This document shows positions 7,014-9,112 of a DNA stretch of 9,112 nucleotides, piece by piece. Positions within the stretch are counted from its first letter, which is position 1, and the number at the start of each line of letters is the position of its first letter. Under the pieces are notes generated by a model. It was given only the letters and a program-made list of their open reading frames with translations, did not search any database and was not told the DNA's origin. A program made the position numbers and the translations under genes. The DNA comes from Methylovirgula sp. (GTDB lineage Bacteria > Pseudomonadota > Alphaproteobacteria > Rhizobiales > Beijerinckiaceae). The stretch is taken from the NCBI GenBank assembly GCA_025356505.1, contig JANXSV010000354.1, positions 1 through 9,112 of the forward strand, in the 5' to 3' direction.

Positions 7014-8566
7014 GCGCTGTCGATACCCGCCTCACCAGCCTGTCAATTCCGCAACTGATGCGGCATGAAATCCGGCTTTGGAGTCGCGGATTTTCCCGTC
7101 CGGCACAAGCGAAACAATCGCGGCCGTGGCCTGTACCCGTCGTAATTCTACTTTTTGTGCTCGCAAGCCATTTAATTGCTCTGCCATTTGGCCTTGGTTA
7201 TTCTGTTGAACCCGTATCCCTCGATGCCAAAACACTCACCGCACTCTCGACGGCAAGCATTTTACTGTTCGCCTGGATGGTTTCGCAGGCGCTCAACTCA
7301 GTAACGCAGGCGCTGTATTCCCGAGGGGACATGGAACTGCTGCTCACCGCGCCGGTTTCGATGCGCCGGGTTTTGACAGTTCGGGCGCTGGCAATTGCCG
7401 TGCCTGTCACTTGCTCGTGGGGGTTTATCATCCTGCCTCTTTCTAACTGGATGGCATTTTTTGACGGGGCGCATTGGCTGCTCGCCTATCCGGTCATGGT
7501 CGCGATGGGTTTGTTGGCGACATCGCTCGGATTGGCAGCCACCATGTTGCTTTTTGCCATGATTGGCCCGCGCAATACGCGCGTCTTCGGGCAAATTCTT
7601 TCGGTCCTGATTGGCGCATCTGCTTTCATTGCGCTCCAAGCAAGGGCCGTCTTGCCCGACTCTTGGGTCGAAGCTGCCAGCACTTGGTTGAACTCGGTAT
7701 CGGCTTCAGGGCACTTGAAGATAAGCGAGATACCGGCGAAGGCCATTTTCGGGGATAGTTCCAGTCTGCTGATTTTGGCCTTGGTCGCGGGCGTATCCTT
7801 TGCAGCCGCCGTGTGGTTTTTCGGCGGAACCTACGCCGCCAAGGCGGCAGCTATCGCTGGCGCAACTGAAAAAGCCGTGCTTCAAACGCGCGTACAACGG
7901 CAGGCCAGCAAATTCCGCTCGGGCCTGAATGTCACTTTGATACTCAAGGAATGGCGGTTGTTGAGCCGTGATCCATGGTTGATCAGTCAGGTGCTATTGC
8001 AGCTTATCTACATAATCCCGATGGGGTTTGCATTTTGGAAAAGCTCGGAACTTCCCGGGGCGCCCTCAATGGGCCTTGCGCCGATGCTGGCGATGTTGGC
8101 GGGACAACTCGCAAGTGGTTTGGTCTGGATCACTATTTCGGGAGAAGACGCACCCGATCTCGTTGCGTCAGCACCGGTACTTAAACAACAGGTGCTGCGC
8201 GCCAAGATACTTGCAGCGACCTTGCCGGTTGGCCTGATCATTCTGGTGCCGCTGATATTTTTGATGCGGCAATCGCTCGCTGTGGGCGCATTGACCGCAT
8301 TGGCGTGCGCTATTGCCGCGCTGAGCGCCACTCTGGCTTGTCTATGGACACAAAAGCCGCGGCCGCGTCGCACCTTCGGCTACAGACAGAAGGGTTCAAT
8401 ATTGGCAAACCTCGCGGAAACAGCGCTCAATTTTTGCTGGTTTTTCGCGCTTGCCGCTGTTTTGTGGAAGAGCGTCTGGGCTGGAATTCCACTGGCGCTG
8501 GCCATAATCATCATGGCAACGCTCTACCGCGTTCATTTGCGCAGTTCCGTTCGAGGTATACCATAA
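7010..8566 (+). CDS. ABC-2 type exporter permease with two homologous halves
   Basis: Polytopic inner-membrane protein of 518 residues, partner of the ATPase immediately upstream (ATGA overlap). About 11-12 hydrophobic segments are visible, near 42-62, 74-96, 122-146, 155-185, 193-212, 252-272, 324-344, 355-376, 397-419, 422-445, 467-489 and 491-508. The two halves resemble each other. An N-terminal amphipathic stretch (HEIRLWSR, 19-26) parallels KEWRLLSR (313-320). A cytoplasmic loop with TAPV (113-116) parallels SAPV (387-390). PRNTRVFG (187-194) parallels PRPRRTFG (450-457). This suggests one polypeptide supplying both transmembrane domains for an ATPase dimer. No signal peptide. The last 34 bases overlap the end of the convergent ratA-like gene. 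I do not recognise a named gene; the substrate cannot be read from the sequence. Confidence 0.88.
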   Translation: MSAVDTRLTSLSIPQLMRHEIRLWSRGFSRPAQAKQSRPWPVPVVILLFVLASHLIALPFGLGYSVEPVSLDAKTLTALSTASILLFAWMVSQALNSVTQALYSRGDMELLLTAPVSMRRVLTVRALAIAVPVTCSWGFIILPLSNWMAFFDGAHWLLAYPVMVAMGLLATSLGLAATMLLFAMIGPRNTRVFGQILSVLIGASAFIALQARAVLPDSWVEAASTWLNSVSASGHLKISEIPAKAIFGDSSSLLILALVAGVSFAAAVWFFGGTYAAKAAAIAGATEKAVLQTRVQRQASKFRSGLNVTLILKEWRLLSRDPWLISQVLLQLIYIIPMGFAFWKSSELPGAPSMGLAPMLAMLAGQLASGLVWITISGEDAPDLVASAPVLKQQVLRAKILAATLPVGLIILVPLIFLMRQSLAVGALTALACAIAALSATLACLWTQKPRPRRTFGYRQKGSILANLAETALNFCWFFALAAVLWKSVWAGIPLALAIIIMATLYRVHLRSSVRGIP

Positions 8567-9000
8567 ATTTTATCTGCGCGTTTCTCGAACGCCTCGGAAA
8601 AGCGCCTGAACGCCGTATCGAACATCGACCCCATGAGCAGACCGAGCAGGCGGCTCCTGAACTCATAATTGATGAAAAATTCGACGCTGCACCCTGCCCC
8701 GTCCGGTTTGAATGACCACCGATTTTCCATCGTGCTAAACGGCCCGTCGACATATTCAGCTAAGACCTTTAACGCTGAAGGTTCGAGCGTCACGCGGCTT
8801 GTGAAGGTCTCGCGTATGGCTTTGTAGCCCACCGACATATCTGCAAGCAAAACTGATTTGCCCTCGGCCTCTGTGCGCCGACGGACCTTGAGCCCGGTGC
8901 AAAGCGGCAAGAATTCGGGATATTTTTCGACGTCGGCAACCAACGCGAACATATGTTCAGGCGAATGCCTGACGCGGCGGACTGTGCGGAATTGAGGCAT
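8533..9000 (-). CDS. Coq10/RatA-family START-domain protein (polyketide cyclase / ubiquinone-binding)
   Basis: Small 155-residue helix-grip (START/SRPBCC) protein. Family members include mitochondrial Coq10, which binds ubiquinone and aids respiration, and E. coli RatA, described as a ribosome-associated toxin; in alphaproteobacteria the Coq10-like ubiquinone role seems more likely, but this is inference. Typical signatures are the N-terminal SPEHMFALVADVEKYPEFLPLC (13-34), the strand pattern with Y83-DGPF (85-88), NRWSFKP (93-99), and a C-terminal amphipathic helix after FEFRS-like residues (about 113-141). The ATG overlaps the lipA stop by one base (TAATG), which fixes the start and suggests coupling to lipA. 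Its 3' end overlaps the convergent permease gene by 34 bases. Length is normal for the family. Confidence 0.93.
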   Translation of the reverse strand: MPQFRTVRRVRHSPEHMFALVADVEKYPEFLPLCTGLKVRRRTEAEGKSVLLADMSVGYKAIRETFTSRVTLEPSALKVLAEYVDGPFSTMENRWSFKPDGAGCSVEFFINYEFRSRLLGLLMGSMFDTAFRRFSEAFEKRADKIYGIPRTELRK

Positions 9001-9112
9001 TATTTTGCTTTATTGGAATGATCACGCGATTTACGCGCCTGTTGAAGCTTCGCAAAATCCTCTCCCGCGTGATGCGAGGAACGTGTCAACGGCGAAGACG
9101 ACACCAGCAAAA
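9000..9112 (-). CDS. lipA: Lipoyl synthase LipA, C-terminal end (runs off the right edge)
   Basis: Only the last 36 codons and the TAA stop (9002-9000) are present. They read [17 protein letters not shown] near the start of the fragment, the typical C-terminus of LipA, the radical-SAM iron-sulfur enzyme that inserts two sulfurs into protein-bound octanoyl chains to make lipoyl groups for pyruvate and 2-oxoglutarate dehydrogenases. The radical-SAM CxxxCxxC and auxiliary cluster cysteines would be beyond the edge. The end has a lysine-rich tail ([10 protein letters not shown]). The stop overlaps the ATG of the ratA/coq10 gene by one base; this pair is a common arrangement in the order. No frameshift in the visible part. 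Confidence 0.9.
   Translation of the reverse strand, partial: LLVSSSPLTRSSHHAGEDFAKLQQARKSRDHSNKAK

Noticed and set aside
1..9112. CRISPR arrays, tRNA/rRNA genes, transposases, toxin-antitoxin or phage-defence genes
   Set aside because: No spaced direct repeats, tRNA-like cloverleaf, or characteristic proteins were seen. RatA-type annotation of the Coq10-like gene does not by itself mean a toxin-antitoxin pair, and no antitoxin gene is adjacent.

Overview
This window looks like a chromosomal core region of an alphaproteobacterium, most likely of the order Hyphomicrobiales (the rhizobial/Brucella relatives). The evidence is gene content and order: a dusB(nifR3)-ntrB-ntrC operon followed by ntrY, a fused ispDF gene, a stand-alone CinA C-terminal domain gene, and a lipA-ratA/coq10 pair. 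These genes are neighbours in many members of that order. Base composition is moderately GC-rich and looks even throughout. No tRNA, rRNA, CRISPR array, insertion sequence or phage gene was seen.

Layout. Positions 1-4419 are transcribed leftward: dusB (tRNA dihydrouridine synthase), ntrB (nitrogen sensor kinase), ntrC (sigma-54 activator), a 144-bp gap with a strong inverted repeat and the probable ntrYX promoter, then the first 205 codons of ntrY, which runs off the left edge from a GTG start. A 95-bp divergent intergenic region (4420-4514) separates this block from a rightward block: ispDF, cinA/pncC, and a two-gene ABC-2 type exporter (ATPase plus a 518-residue permease). At the right edge two leftward genes converge on the permease: ratA/coq10-like and the last 36 codons of lipA.

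How the genes work together. NtrB/NtrC sense and relay nitrogen status and NtrC drives sigma-54 promoters. NtrY, with NtrX outside the window, is a second, membrane-bound nitrogen/redox-linked two-component pair. IspDF performs two non-consecutive steps of the MEP isoprenoid pathway. The Coq10-like START protein handles ubiquinone, and LipA makes lipoyl cofactors. Most adjacent genes on the same strand overlap by 1-4 bases (ntrB/ntrC, ispDF/cinA, ATPase/permease, lipA/ratA), which suggests translational coupling.

The region is mostly ordinary, well-known core genome; I do not see a clearly new system. The part least explained is the ABC exporter between cinA and ratA. Its permease shows a clear internal duplication, its ATPase lacks the usual Q-loop glutamine, and its substrate is unknown.
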